NCBI GenBank assembly: GCA_002863125.1
Contig: PKEB01000009.1
Coordinates: forward strand, 1-61,932
Reading direction: 5' to 3'
Length of the DNA: 61,932 nucleotides
Source of the DNA: Flavobacteriales bacterium
GTDB taxonomy: Bacteria; Bacteroidota; Bacteroidia; Flavobacteriales_D; Sanyastnellaceae
The notes beneath the pieces were generated by a model. That model was not told where the DNA came from and made no database searches. It was given only the letters and a program-made list of their open reading frames with translations. This document shows, piece by piece, positions 44,463 to 53,961 of the stretch; within the stretch, counting starts at the first letter, position 1; the number at the start of each line of letters is the position of its first letter. The position numbers were made by a program, and so were the translations under genes.

Positions 44463-45479
44463 TTATCGGATGACTTTCCAAGGCTTCAGCCATGCATTCT
44501 GAGAAATCTCCTGCTTTCGCAATTCCTCGAGGTGCATGCGGGCACTTTGCTCCTCCAAATGGGTCGCATAGGTCACGATGTGCAGCCCTCCGTCTTGTTC
44601 GAAAACTTCCGCATCGAAACCATTGGCTGCCAACTGATTGGCGAGCGCCTGCGCATTGGCCTCTACCGAAAACGCCCCAGCCACCAGCATGTACAGCCCG
44701 GGGTTATCCTCCAGAGCTACCGGTACGCCGATCTCTTCGGTTGTTGGCCGTTCCACAGCGGCTTCCACTTCTGGCGCTAAGGCCGCCGTTTCTTCCAGCG
44801 CTTCTACATCGCTCCAGCTCGGAACCGCCTCTCCTTCAAACCGGGGCTCAAACGCGGCCACAGCCGCAGGCACGTTGATAGCGCTCATGCGCGCGTCCTG
44901 CACGTCCCAGCTATCGGCAACGAACATTCCCAGTCCACCGAGGACCGGCACGGCCAACGCCGCGGCAATGCGCGCCAATGGCGCCGAAACAGGTGGCGAA
45001 GGCATCTGAATCACCTTCCCTTTCGCGGGTTGATGAATGGGCGGTTTCGCTGTAGCCTCGGCGATGGGTCGCAGCGGGATGTTGCGCAATCCAAAGGACC
45101 GCAGCATGCGTTCCATCTCTTCGTCTGCCAAAAATTGAACCCGCTCGTTGCGGCCCTTGTACAACCGGCCAACTCGCTCAATCGCAACGGTGCTGCCACC
45201 GGTGATGTCCGTCTTCAGTTGGGCCACTTCCAGCTCAATCGCCTTAACAGCTTGGTCAAATGTCATGCCTTGGGCGCGTGATACAGCTTGCGCCAACACG
45301 CCATCGTGGTGCACAAGCCGTTCGTTGAACAAAACCGAACGGTACGGAGGCGTCAACTCCTGTCGCCCTTCGTCGTACTGCGCAGGCTGTCGGTTGCATA
45401 CGAAGCCTCCCAGTCCGGGCACTACGATGCAGTCGTGGTCCAAAAAGAGCGGATGAAGGTATTGGTCAAGGATGCGCAT
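44463..45479 (-). CDS. CCDC81-type HU domain and SPOR domain envelope protein
   Basis: This 338-aa protein has an N-terminal pair of CCDC81-like HU domains (about 1-55 and 60-125; LDHDCIVVPGLGGFVCN and TFDQAVKAIELEVAQLK), a membrane segment (about 163-185, ARIAAALAVPVLGGLGMFVA) and a C-terminal SPOR domain (about 255-338; GLYMLVAGAFSVEANAQALANQL). Proteins with this layout are typical of Bacteroidota. The SPOR part should bind denuded glycan strands at the division site. I start at the ATG at 45479, where the HU domain begins. An imperfect -7 box TACTTTCG lies 17 bases upstream (45497-45504). The HAD gene follows after one base. Confidence 0.9.
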   Translation of the reverse strand: MRILDQYLHPLFLDHDCIVVPGLGGFVCNRQPAQYDEGRQELTPPYRSVLFNERLVHHDGVLAQAVSRAQGMTFDQAVKAIELEVAQLKTDITGGSTVAIERVGRLYKGRNERVQFLADEEMERMLRSFGLRNIPLRPIAEATAKPPIHQPAKGKVIQMPSPPVSAPLARIAAALAVPVLGGLGMFVADSWDVQDARMSAINVPAAVAAFEPRFEGEAVPSWSDVEALEETAALAPEVEAAVERPTTEEIGVPVALEDNPGLYMLVAGAFSVEANAQALANQLAANGFDAEVFEQDGGLHIVTYATHLEEQSARMHLEELRKQEISQNAWLKPWKVIR

Positions 45480-45536
45480 GGCGTGCAATCGTGCACCGAA
45501 AGTAGGCGAATCCCGCCTATCCTGCAAGCATTTCCA

Positions 45537-48500
45537 CTACCGAACGAGGGTCACGGTTCCCTCGACAAGCCGCGGCCCATCCCGCAATTCAAACCGCAGC
45601 CGCCACGGATACACCCCGTCCGGAACGAAGTAATCCGAATCCTGTACCTGGCGGTTGCCGATCCACGGTTCAGTGGGGTCTTCGCTGTAAAACAGCAATT
45701 CACCCCAGCGGTTGTAAATCTCGAGCCGGTAGCCCCGTGCCTCGACCCCCTCGACAAAAAAGGCGTCGTTCACACCGTCGTTGTTCGGGGTGAAGGAATT
45801 GGGGACATACACGGGGTAAAAGACGTCGATGAACGTGCTATCGCGAGCGATGCATCCTTCAGGTGAGACCGATTCCAGCACAAACCACTGCGGGCCAGTC
45901 ACGAAGACTTCCGGCGTCAAGCAATCGCTGCAACTCAGATTTTCTGCCGGGGACCACCACAGCGTGTCCGCGTCCACGGTCCCAAACAACCGGACCTCAT
46001 CCAACCAATCCACCTCGCGGTCCGGCCCTGCGTCCACGTAGGGCGGCTGCCAGACGTACACCGTGATTTCCGAACTGCCCGTGCAGCCGAACTGGTCGGT
46101 CGCGAAAATGGTGAAGGTGGTGGTCTCGATGGGGAATACCTGGGTGGTTTGGGCGTTGGGGTTGGCAACCAAGGCTGCAGGTGACCACGTGTACGACACT
46201 GCGTCCGATGAGCTCAACTCCATGGTCTCACCCCGGCACATCCACCCGCCGCCGGTTGCTGAGGCGGTGGGGGCAACCAGTTCCACCGATACGCTGTCCG
46301 TTCCCACGCCGCAGGCGTTGGAGATGGAGACGTAATACGTCGTGTTTTGCGATGGGGAGGTGTACGGATTCTGGCTGTACGGATTGGTCACGAGGTCTTC
46401 CGGGGTCCACAGGTAGCTATCTCCCTCTGCGGCTTCCAAAAATACGCCCTGTCCCGTGCACAGGTAAATCGTTGGGTAGGTCTGTCCGCCAGGGGCTGAT
46501 TGGATGACGTTGATGGTGACGTCCTCTTCACCGAGGCATCCTGCCGGGGTGGAAATCGTGGCTGTGTAAGTCGTGGTCTCCGAAGGGCTGGCAGTCGTGG
46601 TTCCTGAGGTGGGCGAACCCAACCCGGCTGTCGGGCTCCAGATTACTTCGGCGCCGCCCGTTGCTTCCAGCTCCACCACCTCGCCATTGCAAATGGTCAT
46701 GTCCGGCGAAATGTCGGTCACCAGGACTTCCACCACCACCGTAACCGAAGCTTGGCCCACCCCACACTGGTTGCTGTCCTCCACTGTATACGTGGTGGTT
46801 TCCGTCGGCGTCACCAAGGGGTTGGGGACCGTTGGATTATCCATCGTGGGGTCCGGTTGCCATTGGAGGGCGTCGGTGCCGTAGGCCTGCAGATTGACCG
46901 ATTCGCCCTCGCAAATGGGGGGGATTTCGTCAATTAAGGGCTGGGGGGGGTCCTCGATGAATAGATAGGCAAATGCGGTGTCCGGCTCCAAGCATCCGGC
47001 AGACCCGCTGACGTCTGAAACAATCAGCATGATTTCCCACTCACCCGGTGTCGCATAGATGTACTCGGGGTTCTCTTCATCGCTCGAATTCAAATCCCCA
47101 AACAACCACTCGTATTCCGTGCCGCCAATGCTGTTGTTGATGAATTGAATCGGATCCCCGGCGCAAATCAGGTCCGGCGCCTCAATCTCAATGTCCGCCA
47201 CCAATGAGCCCAGGTTGAATTTGAACACCCCGAGGTTGCAGTTGCCCGCGTCGTTGGTCGTGGACCAGGCGCCCGTGGTTGTGGGGAAATCATCCCATCC
47301 GCCACAGCCCGCGCAAACCGCTTGATACACCGTGCCGTTTTTGTCAAAGCGCGAGGTGCCGCCGTCCACGTGTTCGTTCGAAAACGGCCCGCCGAAGTAG
47401 GTTCCGTAGGTCAAGTCCGCCCCGTCCGGTGCGAGCACCCCCAGCCAAAAATCACTCCCGTCCGTGCTAAGCTGGAACGCGCCTTCGGTCGTGGGCAGTC
47501 CACTGGTGGTGGATTGGGAAGCATAGGCGCTGTTGGACGAGTTCGTTTGACCGCCCCAACCGCTGATGTACATCTCGTCGCAATCGGAAACCAGGAAGGC
47601 CGTCGGGCTGATGTCGACGCCGGACATGGGCAATCCAACGCGGGTGACAAACTCGGCGGTCTCCAGGTTCTCACTCAACCGCACAACGAAGGTGCTGCCG
47701 TTGGGGTTGGCATCGTACACATCACCCACGAGGGCCATGTCGCTGCCCACGGTTTGGCCGCATAGGTGCGGGCGGTTATCGGTGTCGAGCTGGACGAAAT
47801 ACGATTGGTCGTAATCGTCTGTTCCGAAATAGGTCGCGGTTGACAAGAACGGCAGGCCTTCATAGTCCATGGAGAAAATGTAGCCGTCCACATCCCCTGC
47901 CAAATCGGGTTGGTAGGCCCCCGGTGTGGTCGGTAGGTCGTTGCTTTTGGTGCCTCCCGTGACGTAAGCGAGGGCTTGCGCCGAAGAAAACTGAATGGCA
48001 AATGCCGCATCGTCCGATTCCCCGCCGAAATACGTCGAAAACTCGAGGCTTGAGAGGTCATTGGACAATCGAAACACCACGGCGTCGCTCGGACCGCTGA
48101 GCCCCGGATCGAAGGCATCCACCATGGGGAAGTCATCGCTGCGTGTACTCGACGCCACCCACACGGACCCTGTCGGGTCGATCACCACTTCACCGCGGCA
48201 CACGTCGCCGTAATTGTAGTTGAGTTTTTGACCGAGGTTGAGGCCGTCGTTCTCGGACCCTCCAACAAACGTGGAGGCCTCCAGCGCACCGTCCACGCCG
48301 TCAATTTTGGCGACCACCATGTCACTCCCGTTTTCGAACATCCCGAAGAAACTGAACACCCCCAAATCGAGGAATGGCCCCCCGATGAAACTCGGTTCGT
48401 AGGCATCCGCGGTGGTCGGGAAATTCTGGGACCCCGTGGTGCCCATGACGTAGATGTCGCCGGTCTCGTCCGTCACCAAGCTGTGCGGGTATTCGCGCTG

Positions 48501-49553
48501 CGAACCGCCGAGGTAGGTGCTGTATTCCAACATGGAGCCATCGGAGGAGAAAACACTGATACCAAAGTCAAAATCCCCGCCGCTGAAGGTGGTGCTAATC
48601 GCTCCCGCGGTGGTTGGGTAGCCGTTATCGCGGACCCCCGATCCCCCAATCAGTCGTCCTTCGTCGTCGTATGCAGCTGTAAATCCCCAACTGTCTGCCG
48701 TTGAACCCACGAACGAGCCAAATTCAATTTCCGGGTCGATGATCAGATCACGCGTCGGGTCGTAATCGCCCAAGACAAAGCGGATGCGATGGGTACCATC
48801 TCCCAGGGGTTCCAAGGCGTATTCGCAGGATACTTCTTCGAGGCGGGTGCCGTTCAGTTGGTAGGCGAAAGGTTTGGCCTCGACCAGGTGCCCCCATGCG
48901 CCTGTGGCCGCATCGCCATCGCCCACGCGCGGGCCGATGAAATGCTTGAGTGAGCCGTCGGATTGCACCTCGGATTCCAGCCCCTCGTACCGCAGTGAAA
49001 TCACCCCGGGGTCGGCACCGGCAGCGACGTGCCAATCGCATTTGATGTGCGCTGCATCGCCCCGCTCACCGTCAATGACCGCCTTGATGCCCGGCCACAC
49101 TTCGAGCGCTTCTAATTTGCTGTTCGGCTTGAGTTTGGATGCCCAGCGCGAAGGATCGTTCCCTCGGTAGTACGACACGTGGTGCGTGGCTTGGGTTCCA
49201 GATTCTGCGAAAGCGACCGCCGGTTGACAGCCTTCCCACTGCACGTCAAGCACATAGGAGACCAGCGGCCCTGAGGGCGATTCGTGGCGACCGAGGGCAT
49301 CGTATCCGGAGCCCAGCATCTCCACTTTCCAACCGGATTCGGTCAACCACCAGTCTCCGCCATTTACACGAGCGGCATACCGCGCCTCGTCCGCCCACTG
49401 CCCGCCGTTGGGCACAAACCACACCCCTACTGGAGCTTTGGCGTGCTGCACGGTTCGGGGATTCGATGGGCGCGTGGCGCGCGCCGTTTGGCTCGAACCC
49501 ACCAGTGCCGTAAAAAGGGCACACCACATCACTATGTATTGGGCAGAGCGCAT
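45537..49553 (-). CDS. Giant secreted propeller/PKD protein with gliding-motility CHU_C domain
   Basis: This 1,338-aa protein is exported by the type IX system. A signal peptide (about residues 1-28) is followed by a DUF7948-like region (about 45-240, starting WFVPNGGQWADEARY). SBBP-type propeller repeats come next (about 280-760; STYLGGSQREYPHSL, FSTYFGGESDDAAF). A PKD domain follows (ICAGDPIQFINNS), then about five Ig/PKD-like repeats, and finally the C-terminal CHU_C domain with VYVPNSFTPNNDGVND and LEIYNRWGELLF. Such cargo proteins are often surface adhesins. I start at the ATG at 49553; the longer frame begins with TTG. It lies directly upstream of nothing on its strand except the SPOR gene 57 bases away. 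Confidence 0.92.
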   Translation of the reverse strand: MRSAQYIVMWCALFTALVGSSQTARATRPSNPRTVQHAKAPVGVWFVPNGGQWADEARYAARVNGGDWWLTESGWKVEMLGSGYDALGRHESPSGPLVSYVLDVQWEGCQPAVAFAESGTQATHHVSYYRGNDPSRWASKLKPNSKLEALEVWPGIKAVIDGERGDAAHIKCDWHVAAGADPGVISLRYEGLESEVQSDGSLKHFIGPRVGDGDAATGAWGHLVEAKPFAYQLNGTRLEEVSCEYALEPLGDGTHRIRFVLGDYDPTRDLIIDPEIEFGSFVGSTADSWGFTAAYDDEGRLIGGSGVRDNGYPTTAGAISTTFSGGDFDFGISVFSSDGSMLEYSTYLGGSQREYPHSLVTDETGDIYVMGTTGSQNFPTTADAYEPSFIGGPFLDLGVFSFFGMFENGSDMVVAKIDGVDGALEASTFVGGSENDGLNLGQKLNYNYGDVCRGEVVIDPTGSVWVASSTRSDDFPMVDAFDPGLSGPSDAVVFRLSNDLSSLEFSTYFGGESDDAAFAIQFSSAQALAYVTGGTKSNDLPTTPGAYQPDLAGDVDGYIFSMDYEGLPFLSTATYFGTDDYDQSYFVQLDTDNRPHLCGQTVGSDMALVGDVYDANPNGSTFVVRLSENLETAEFVTRVGLPMSGVDISPTAFLVSDCDEMYISGWGGQTNSSNSAYASQSTTSGLPTTEGAFQLSTDGSDFWLGVLAPDGADLTYGTYFGGPFSNEHVDGGTSRFDKNGTVYQAVCAGCGGWDDFPTTTGAWSTTNDAGNCNLGVFKFNLGSLVADIEIEAPDLICAGDPIQFINNSIGGTEYEWLFGDLNSSDEENPEYIYATPGEWEIMLIVSDVSGSAGCLEPDTAFAYLFIEDPPQPLIDEIPPICEGESVNLQAYGTDALQWQPDPTMDNPTVPNPLVTPTETTTYTVEDSNQCGVGQASVTVVVEVLVTDISPDMTICNGEVVELEATGGAEVIWSPTAGLGSPTSGTTTASPSETTTYTATISTPAGCLGEEDVTINVIQSAPGGQTYPTIYLCTGQGVFLEAAEGDSYLWTPEDLVTNPYSQNPYTSPSQNTTYYVSISNACGVGTDSVSVELVAPTASATGGGWMCRGETMELSSSDAVSYTWSPAALVANPNAQTTQVFPIETTTFTIFATDQFGCTGSSEITVYVWQPPYVDAGPDREVDWLDEVRLFGTVDADTLWWSPAENLSCSDCLTPEVFVTGPQWFVLESVSPEGCIARDSTFIDVFYPVYVPNSFTPNNDGVNDAFFVEGVEARGYRLEIYNRWGELLFYSEDPTEPWIGNRQVQDSDYFVPDGVYPWRLRFELRDGPRLVEGTVTLVR

Positions 49554-49603
49554 TCCTAACAAATAACGGCAAAAAGCAGGCTCAGGTTGCCTGTCCTGTG
49601 GAC

Positions 49604-50599
49604 TTATGCCAACTCCTCCGTGAGCAGGCGCATCTCAATCACCGGGGACATCCGCTCGTGCAAAATCCGGTACACGGCATCGGCAATGGGCATCTCGACC
49701 TCGAATTTTTTATTCAAATGGAAAATCCCAGCAGAACCATTGAACCCTTCGGCGACCATGTTCATCTCCATGATGGCGCCCTTGACGCTGTAGCCTTTGC
49801 CGATCATCATGCCCAAGGTGCGGTTGCGGCTGTGAGGGCTGTACGCCGTCACGAGCAGGTCGCCGAGGTAGGCGCTTTCCTTCACGTCCCGGTCGTGTTC
49901 GTGAATGGCCGCCAAGAACCGCTTCATCTCTTGCGAGGCGTTGGAAATGAGTACGCTCAGGAAGTTGTCGCCGTACCCGAGGCCCATGGCGATTCCCGCG
50001 CCGATGGCGTAGATGTTTTTCAGCACGGCAGCGAGCTCCGCGCCGAAAACGTCCTCGCTCGTTTGGATCTTGATGTAGCGTGTGGCCATGGCGTCTGCGA
50101 CCGTCTGTGCGATGGTCTGGTCCGGGCACGCCACCGTGAGGTAGCTGAGTTTTTCCCTGGCCACTTCCTCCGCGTGGCACGGTCCGGCAACCAACCCAAT
50201 GCGCTCATACGGCACCCCGAATTCTTTGTGCAGGTACCGAGCGGGAATGCTGTGGTATTCCACCATGCCCTTGATGGCATTGATGAGGATTTTGTCGCCG
50301 ACCCGTTGCGGTTTGTGTTCCTGAATGGTCGCGTCCAAATAGCCCGAGGGGATGGCAAAAATCAATACATCACTCGCATCCACGACCGCTTGCATGTCCG
50401 TGGTGACATGGATGCGACTGGTATCAAACTCAATGCTTTGGATGTAATTGGGGTTGCGGCCATACTGGAGCAAATGGTCTTTGGTTTCCTCTCGGCGCAC
50501 CCACCAATTCAATTCATCGGTATTGGTGAGCAACATCTTGGCGATGGCCGTGGCCCACGAACCGCTTCCAATCAGTCCAAAACGGGGGTTGGAATCCAT
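49604..50599 (-). CDS. gpsA: Glycerol-3-phosphate dehydrogenase (NAD(P)+)
   Basis: This 331-aa cytoplasmic enzyme makes glycerol-3-phosphate from dihydroxyacetone phosphate for phospholipids. The NAD-binding motif is FGLIGSGSWATAIAKML, the active-site Lys region is LINAIKGMVE and the block LVAGPCHAEEVA is the family GPS region. GAELAAVLKNIYAIGAGIA is the C-terminal signature. I start at the ATG at 50599; the longer frame crosses the divergent glyS promoter. A perfect -7 box lies four bases upstream, so the leader is very short. It is divergent from glyS. Confidence 0.96.
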   Translation of the reverse strand: MDSNPRFGLIGSGSWATAIAKMLLTNTDELNWWVRREETKDHLLQYGRNPNYIQSIEFDTSRIHVTTDMQAVVDASDVLIFAIPSGYLDATIQEHKPQRVGDKILINAIKGMVEYHSIPARYLHKEFGVPYERIGLVAGPCHAEEVAREKLSYLTVACPDQTIAQTVADAMATRYIKIQTSEDVFGAELAAVLKNIYAIGAGIAMGLGYGDNFLSVLISNASQEMKRFLAAIHEHDRDVKESAYLGDLLVTAYSPHSRNRTLGMMIGKGYSVKGAIMEMNMVAEGFNGSAGIFHLNKKFEVEMPIADAVYRILHERMSPVIEMRLLTEELA

Positions 50600-50603
50600 G
50601 CGC

Positions 50604-50611
50604 CAAAGGTA
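50604..50611 (-). promoter_or_regulatory. -7 box of the gpsA promoter
   Basis: Minus strand TACCTTTG, a perfect TAnnTTTG box, ending four bases before the gpsA ATG. It lies back to back with the glyS box 20 bases away. Confidence 0.55.
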
Positions 50612-50631
50612 ATGGACTCGGGATTGCGCGC

Positions 50632-50639
50632 TACCTTTG
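50632..50639 (+). promoter_or_regulatory. -7 box of the glyS promoter
   Basis: TACCTTTG, a perfect TAnnTTTG box, 27 bases before the glyS ATG at 50667. Confidence 0.55.
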
Positions 50640-50666
50640 CTGCTGCATTTGTCAGAACGTAAACTC

Positions 50667-52202
50667 ATGAGCGACGACCTCCTCAAAAAAGTCATCAGCC
50701 ACGCCAAAGAATACGGTTTTGTATTCCCTTCAAGCGAAATCTACGACGGGCTCTCCGCGGCTTATGACTATGGCCAACTGGGTGCCGAATTGAAGAACAA
50801 CATCAAGCAGTACTGGTGGACCGCCATGGTGCGCATGCACGAAAACATCGTGGGCATTGACGCCAGCATCTTCATGCACCCCACCACTTGGAAGGCCTCC
50901 GGTCACGTAGATGCCTTCAACGACCCGCTCATTGACAACAAGGACAGCAAGAAGCGCTACCGCGCCGACGTCCTCATCGAGGACCACATTGCCAAGATCG
51001 AGGCGAAAATCAACAAGGACGTTGTGAAGGCCGCCAAGCGGTTCGGAGACGCTTTTGACGAGGCACAGTTCCGCAGCACCAACGGCCGCATCCTCGACCG
51101 CCAAGCCCAAATCGACAGCATCAACAGCCGGTTCAAGGCCGCGATGGATGCCGAGGACTTGGCCGCCGTGAAGACGCTCATCGAAGACCTCGAAATTGCC
51201 GATCCCGACACAGGAAGCCGCAATTGGACCGACGTGCGCCAGTTCAACCTCATGTTCAAAACCGAATTGGGCGCCGTGAGCGGCGACAGCGGCATCATTT
51301 ACCTGCGGCCCGAAACGGCGCAAGGCATTTTCGTGAACTACCTCAACGTGCAGAAAAGCGGCCGCATGAAGCTGCCTTTCGGCATTGCCCAAATCGGCAA
51401 GGCGTTCCGAAACGAAATCATCGCGCGTCAGTTCATTTTCCGCATGCGCGAATTCGAGCAGATGGAGATGCAATTCTTCGTCAAGCCCGGCACGCAAGGC
51501 GAGTGGTACGAGTACTGGAAGGAAGCCCGCTTAAAGTGGCACAAGGCCCTCGGCTTCGGCGATGGAATGCACCGCTTCCACGACCACATCAAATTGGCGC
51601 ACTACGCCGACGCAGCAGCCGACATCGAATTCAACTTCCCGATGGGCTTCAAAGAATTGGAAGGCATCCACTCGCGAACTGATTTTGATTTGAGCCAGCA
51701 CGAGGAGCACAGCGGCCGCAAGCTCCGCTACTTCGATCCGGAGACGCAAGAGAGCTATGTGCCGTTCGTTGTGGAGACCTCCATCGGCCTCGACCGCATG
51801 TTCCTTGCCACATTGAGCGCGGCGTACAACGAGGAGACGTTGGAAGACAGATCGCAGCGTACCGTCATGAACATTCCTGCCCCGTTGGCACCGGTGAAAG
51901 CGGCCGTGTTGCCGTTGTTGAAGAAGGATGGTTTGCCGGAGAAAGCGCGCGAGGTGCTCAACCTGTTGAAACTGAACCACAACGTACAGTACGACGAGAA
52001 GGACGCCATCGGCCGCCGCTACCGCCGGCAAGATGCCATCGGCACGCCGCTCTGCATCACCGTCGATCACGACTCCCTGACCGACAACGCAGTCACCATC
52101 CGCGACCGGGACACCATGGCCCAAGAGCGCGTGGCCATTGCTGATTTGGCCGCCCGCGTGGAAGAAAAAGTAGGACTCGCCCAATTGTTTGCTGACGCAT
52201 GA
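50667..52202 (+). CDS. glyS: Glycine--tRNA ligase (dimeric type)
   Basis: This class II enzyme, 511 aa, is the alpha2 type also found in eukaryotes, unlike the two-chain alpha/beta enzyme. It opens with YGFVFPSSEIYDGLSAAYDYGQLG. Catalytic blocks are LRPETAQGIFVNYLNV, IGKAFRNEIIARQFIFRMRE and PFVVETSIGLDRM. The C-terminal anticodon-binding domain starts at IPAPLAPVKAAVLPL. I start at 50667 because the longer frame would begin before the -7 box ends. The pgk start overlaps its stop by four bases (ATGA), so the two are coupled. Confidence 0.97.
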   Translation: MSDDLLKKVISHAKEYGFVFPSSEIYDGLSAAYDYGQLGAELKNNIKQYWWTAMVRMHENIVGIDASIFMHPTTWKASGHVDAFNDPLIDNKDSKKRYRADVLIEDHIAKIEAKINKDVVKAAKRFGDAFDEAQFRSTNGRILDRQAQIDSINSRFKAAMDAEDLAAVKTLIEDLEIADPDTGSRNWTDVRQFNLMFKTELGAVSGDSGIIYLRPETAQGIFVNYLNVQKSGRMKLPFGIAQIGKAFRNEIIARQFIFRMREFEQMEMQFFVKPGTQGEWYEYWKEARLKWHKALGFGDGMHRFHDHIKLAHYADAAADIEFNFPMGFKELEGIHSRTDFDLSQHEEHSGRKLRYFDPETQESYVPFVVETSIGLDRMFLATLSAAYNEETLEDRSQRTVMNIPAPLAPVKAAVLPLLKKDGLPEKAREVLNLLKLNHNVQYDEKDAIGRRYRRQDAIGTPLCITVDHDSLTDNAVTIRDRDTMAQERVAIADLAARVEEKVGLAQLFADA

Positions 52203-53386
52203 ACCTCACCGACCTCGACCTCCAAGGCCAGCGCGCCTTGATCCGCGTGGACTTCAACGTCCCGCTGAACGAAGCCCGAGAAGTAACCGATGACACGCGC
52301 ATCCGCGCCGCACTGCCCACCATCCAATACGTCTTGGAGCAAGGCGGTTCGGCCGTACTCATGTCCCACCTCGGCCGCCCCAAAGGCCGCGATGAGGGAT
52401 TCAGCTTGAAGCACATCCTGCCTCGGCTCGAGGCGTTGCTTGGTCGGTCCGTCAAGTTTGCCTCCGACTGCGTGGAAGACGCCGCGCTGGACGTCACCCA
52501 GTCCTTGAAGCCCGGTGAAGTCGCGCTGTTGGAAAACCTCCGCTTCCACCCGGAAGAGAAGAGCGGCGACGAATTCTTCGCCGGTCAACTCGCCGAGAAC
52601 GGCGACGTCTACATCAACGATGCGTTCGGCACGGCCCACCGCGCCCACGCCTCTACCGCAGTCATTGCCAAGTTTTTCCCAGAAGACAAAGCCTTCGGCA
52701 CGCTGCTCGCCGGTGAAATCGATGCCTTGGACAAGGTGTTGGCCAACCCCGAAAAGCCCTTGACCGCCATCATCGGTGGCGCCAAGGTCAGCTCTAAGCT
52801 CGGCATCATCGAACACCTCATCGGCCGCGTGGACCGCTTGATTGTGGGCGGCGGCATGGCCTACACATTCGTGCAAGCTCAAGGCGGCTCCATCGGCAAC
52901 AGCCTGGTCGAGCCGGAGATGCACGCCCAAGCCTTGGCCATCCTCGAGAAGGCCCAATCCAGCGGAACGGAATTGCTCCTGCCGGCCGATACGTTGTGCG
53001 CCGATGCGTTTGCGCCAGATGCCAACACCCAGGTCGTCCCCACCAACGCCATTCCAGCGGACTGGATGGGCCTCGACATCGGTCCCGAAACCACCGCACG
53101 CTTTGTCGATGCGGTGCTGACCAGCAAGACGGTGCTCTGGAACGGCCCCATGGGCGTGTTTGAAATGGCCACTTTTGCGAACGGCACGAACGCCGTCGCA
53201 GCCGCCTTGGCGAAGGCCACTGCCGACAGCGGCGCCTTCACGCTAATCGGAGGCGGGGATTCCGTTGCGGCCATCAACCAAGCGGGCTTAGCGGACGAAG
53301 TCAGTTACGTGAGCACCGGCGGCGGCGCCATGCTGGAGTGTTTGGAAGGCAAGGTGTTGCCCGGCATCGCTGCCATCCGCGATTAA
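52199..53386 (+). CDS. pgk: Phosphoglycerate kinase
   Basis: This 395-aa glycolytic enzyme makes ATP from 1,3-bisphosphoglycerate. The N-terminal substrate domain has RALIRVDFNVPLN and LMSHLGRPKG, with ENLRFHPEEKSGDEFF in the middle. The nucleotide-binding domain has AIIGGAKVSSKLG, VLWNGPMGVFE and the closing GGGDSVAAINQAGLADEVSYVSTGGGA. Full length. It overlaps glyS by four bases and is the end of that operon. Pairing with glyS is a local arrangement, not a functional pathway. Confidence 0.97.
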   Translation: MNLTDLDLQGQRALIRVDFNVPLNEAREVTDDTRIRAALPTIQYVLEQGGSAVLMSHLGRPKGRDEGFSLKHILPRLEALLGRSVKFASDCVEDAALDVTQSLKPGEVALLENLRFHPEEKSGDEFFAGQLAENGDVYINDAFGTAHRAHASTAVIAKFFPEDKAFGTLLAGEIDALDKVLANPEKPLTAIIGGAKVSSKLGIIEHLIGRVDRLIVGGGMAYTFVQAQGGSIGNSLVEPEMHAQALAILEKAQSSGTELLLPADTLCADAFAPDANTQVVPTNAIPADWMGLDIGPETTARFVDAVLTSKTVLWNGPMGVFEMATFANGTNAVAAALAKATADSGAFTLIGGGDSVAAINQAGLADEVSYVSTGGGAMLECLEGKVLPGIAAIRD

Positions 53387-53391
53387 ACACC

Positions 53392-53841
53392 TCAGCGCTC
53401 GAGCACCTCGCTCATCACGAAGGAACTCTGCACCGTGCCGATGTTGTCCATCGCCGCGAGTTTGTGGGAGATGAATTCGTGATAGGCGTCCATGTCCGGC
53501 ACATCCACGGCGATGAGGTAGTCAAACGCCCCGGCGATGTGGTAGCAGCTCTGCACTTCCCTGAAATCGCCGATGTTCGCTTCGAATTCCTTGAGGAAGC
53601 GGGCGTCGTGCTGTTTGAGTTGGACGTTGCAAAAAGCCCGGATTTGAAGTCCCAGCGCGCGGCGGTTGGTTTGGGCAGCATAGCCGGTTATCACACCGTC
53701 ATGTTCCAACCTCCGGACCCGCGTAAACACGGCTGATCGACTCAGGCCGGTCTCGTTGCTCAGATCTTGCATGGAGGCGCGACCGTTTGCCTGAAGCAAT
53801 TTCACCAGCTGGCGGTCCAAGGTGTCAAGTGGGCTTTTCAT
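53392..53841 (-). CDS. Lrp/AsnC-family transcriptional regulator
   Basis: This 149-aa regulator has an N-terminal winged helix (about residues 5-55; LDTLDRQLVKLLQANGRASMQDLSN then TGLSRSAVFTRVRRLEHDGVI) and a C-terminal RAM domain (about 65-145) that usually senses amino acids and forms octamers. CYHIAGAFDYLIAVDVPD is the RAM signature. I start at the ATG at 53841; the earlier in-frame ATG at 54015 would overlap the divergent gene. It is divergent from a trans-sulfuration enzyme gene, with a palindrome between them, so methionine or cysteine is a likely signal (inferred). Confidence 0.93.
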   Translation of the reverse strand: MKSPLDTLDRQLVKLLQANGRASMQDLSNETGLSRSAVFTRVRRLEHDGVITGYAAQTNRRALGLQIRAFCNVQLKQHDARFLKEFEANIGDFREVQSCYHIAGAFDYLIAVDVPDMDAYHEFISHKLAAMDNIGTVQSSFVMSEVLER

Positions 53842-53880
53842 TTGTTTCGTTTTGGCCGGATAAAAGCTTCCATTACAATA

Positions 53881-53888
53881 CAAACGTA
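53881..53888 (-). promoter_or_regulatory. -7 box of the Lrp-family regulator gene
   Basis: Minus strand TACGTTTG, a perfect TAnnTTTG box, 39 bases before the regulator's ATG. The palindrome at 53896-53911 lies directly upstream. Confidence 0.5.
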
Positions 53889-53895
53889 CTTTATT

Positions 53896-53911
53896 TTCTG
53901 TTTTTACAGAA
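53896..53911. promoter_or_regulatory. Palindromic operator candidate between the Lrp and PLP-enzyme genes
   Basis: TTCTGT-TTTT-ACAGAA is a perfect 6+4+6 inverted repeat in the 120-base divergent gap. It sits between the -7 and -33 regions of the regulator's own promoter, a good site for autoregulation and control of the partner gene. Confidence 0.45.
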
Positions 53912-53961
53912 CAAATGATATTATCAAACAGCAAATTCCGGCTTTTTGATGAATTTGAGGT

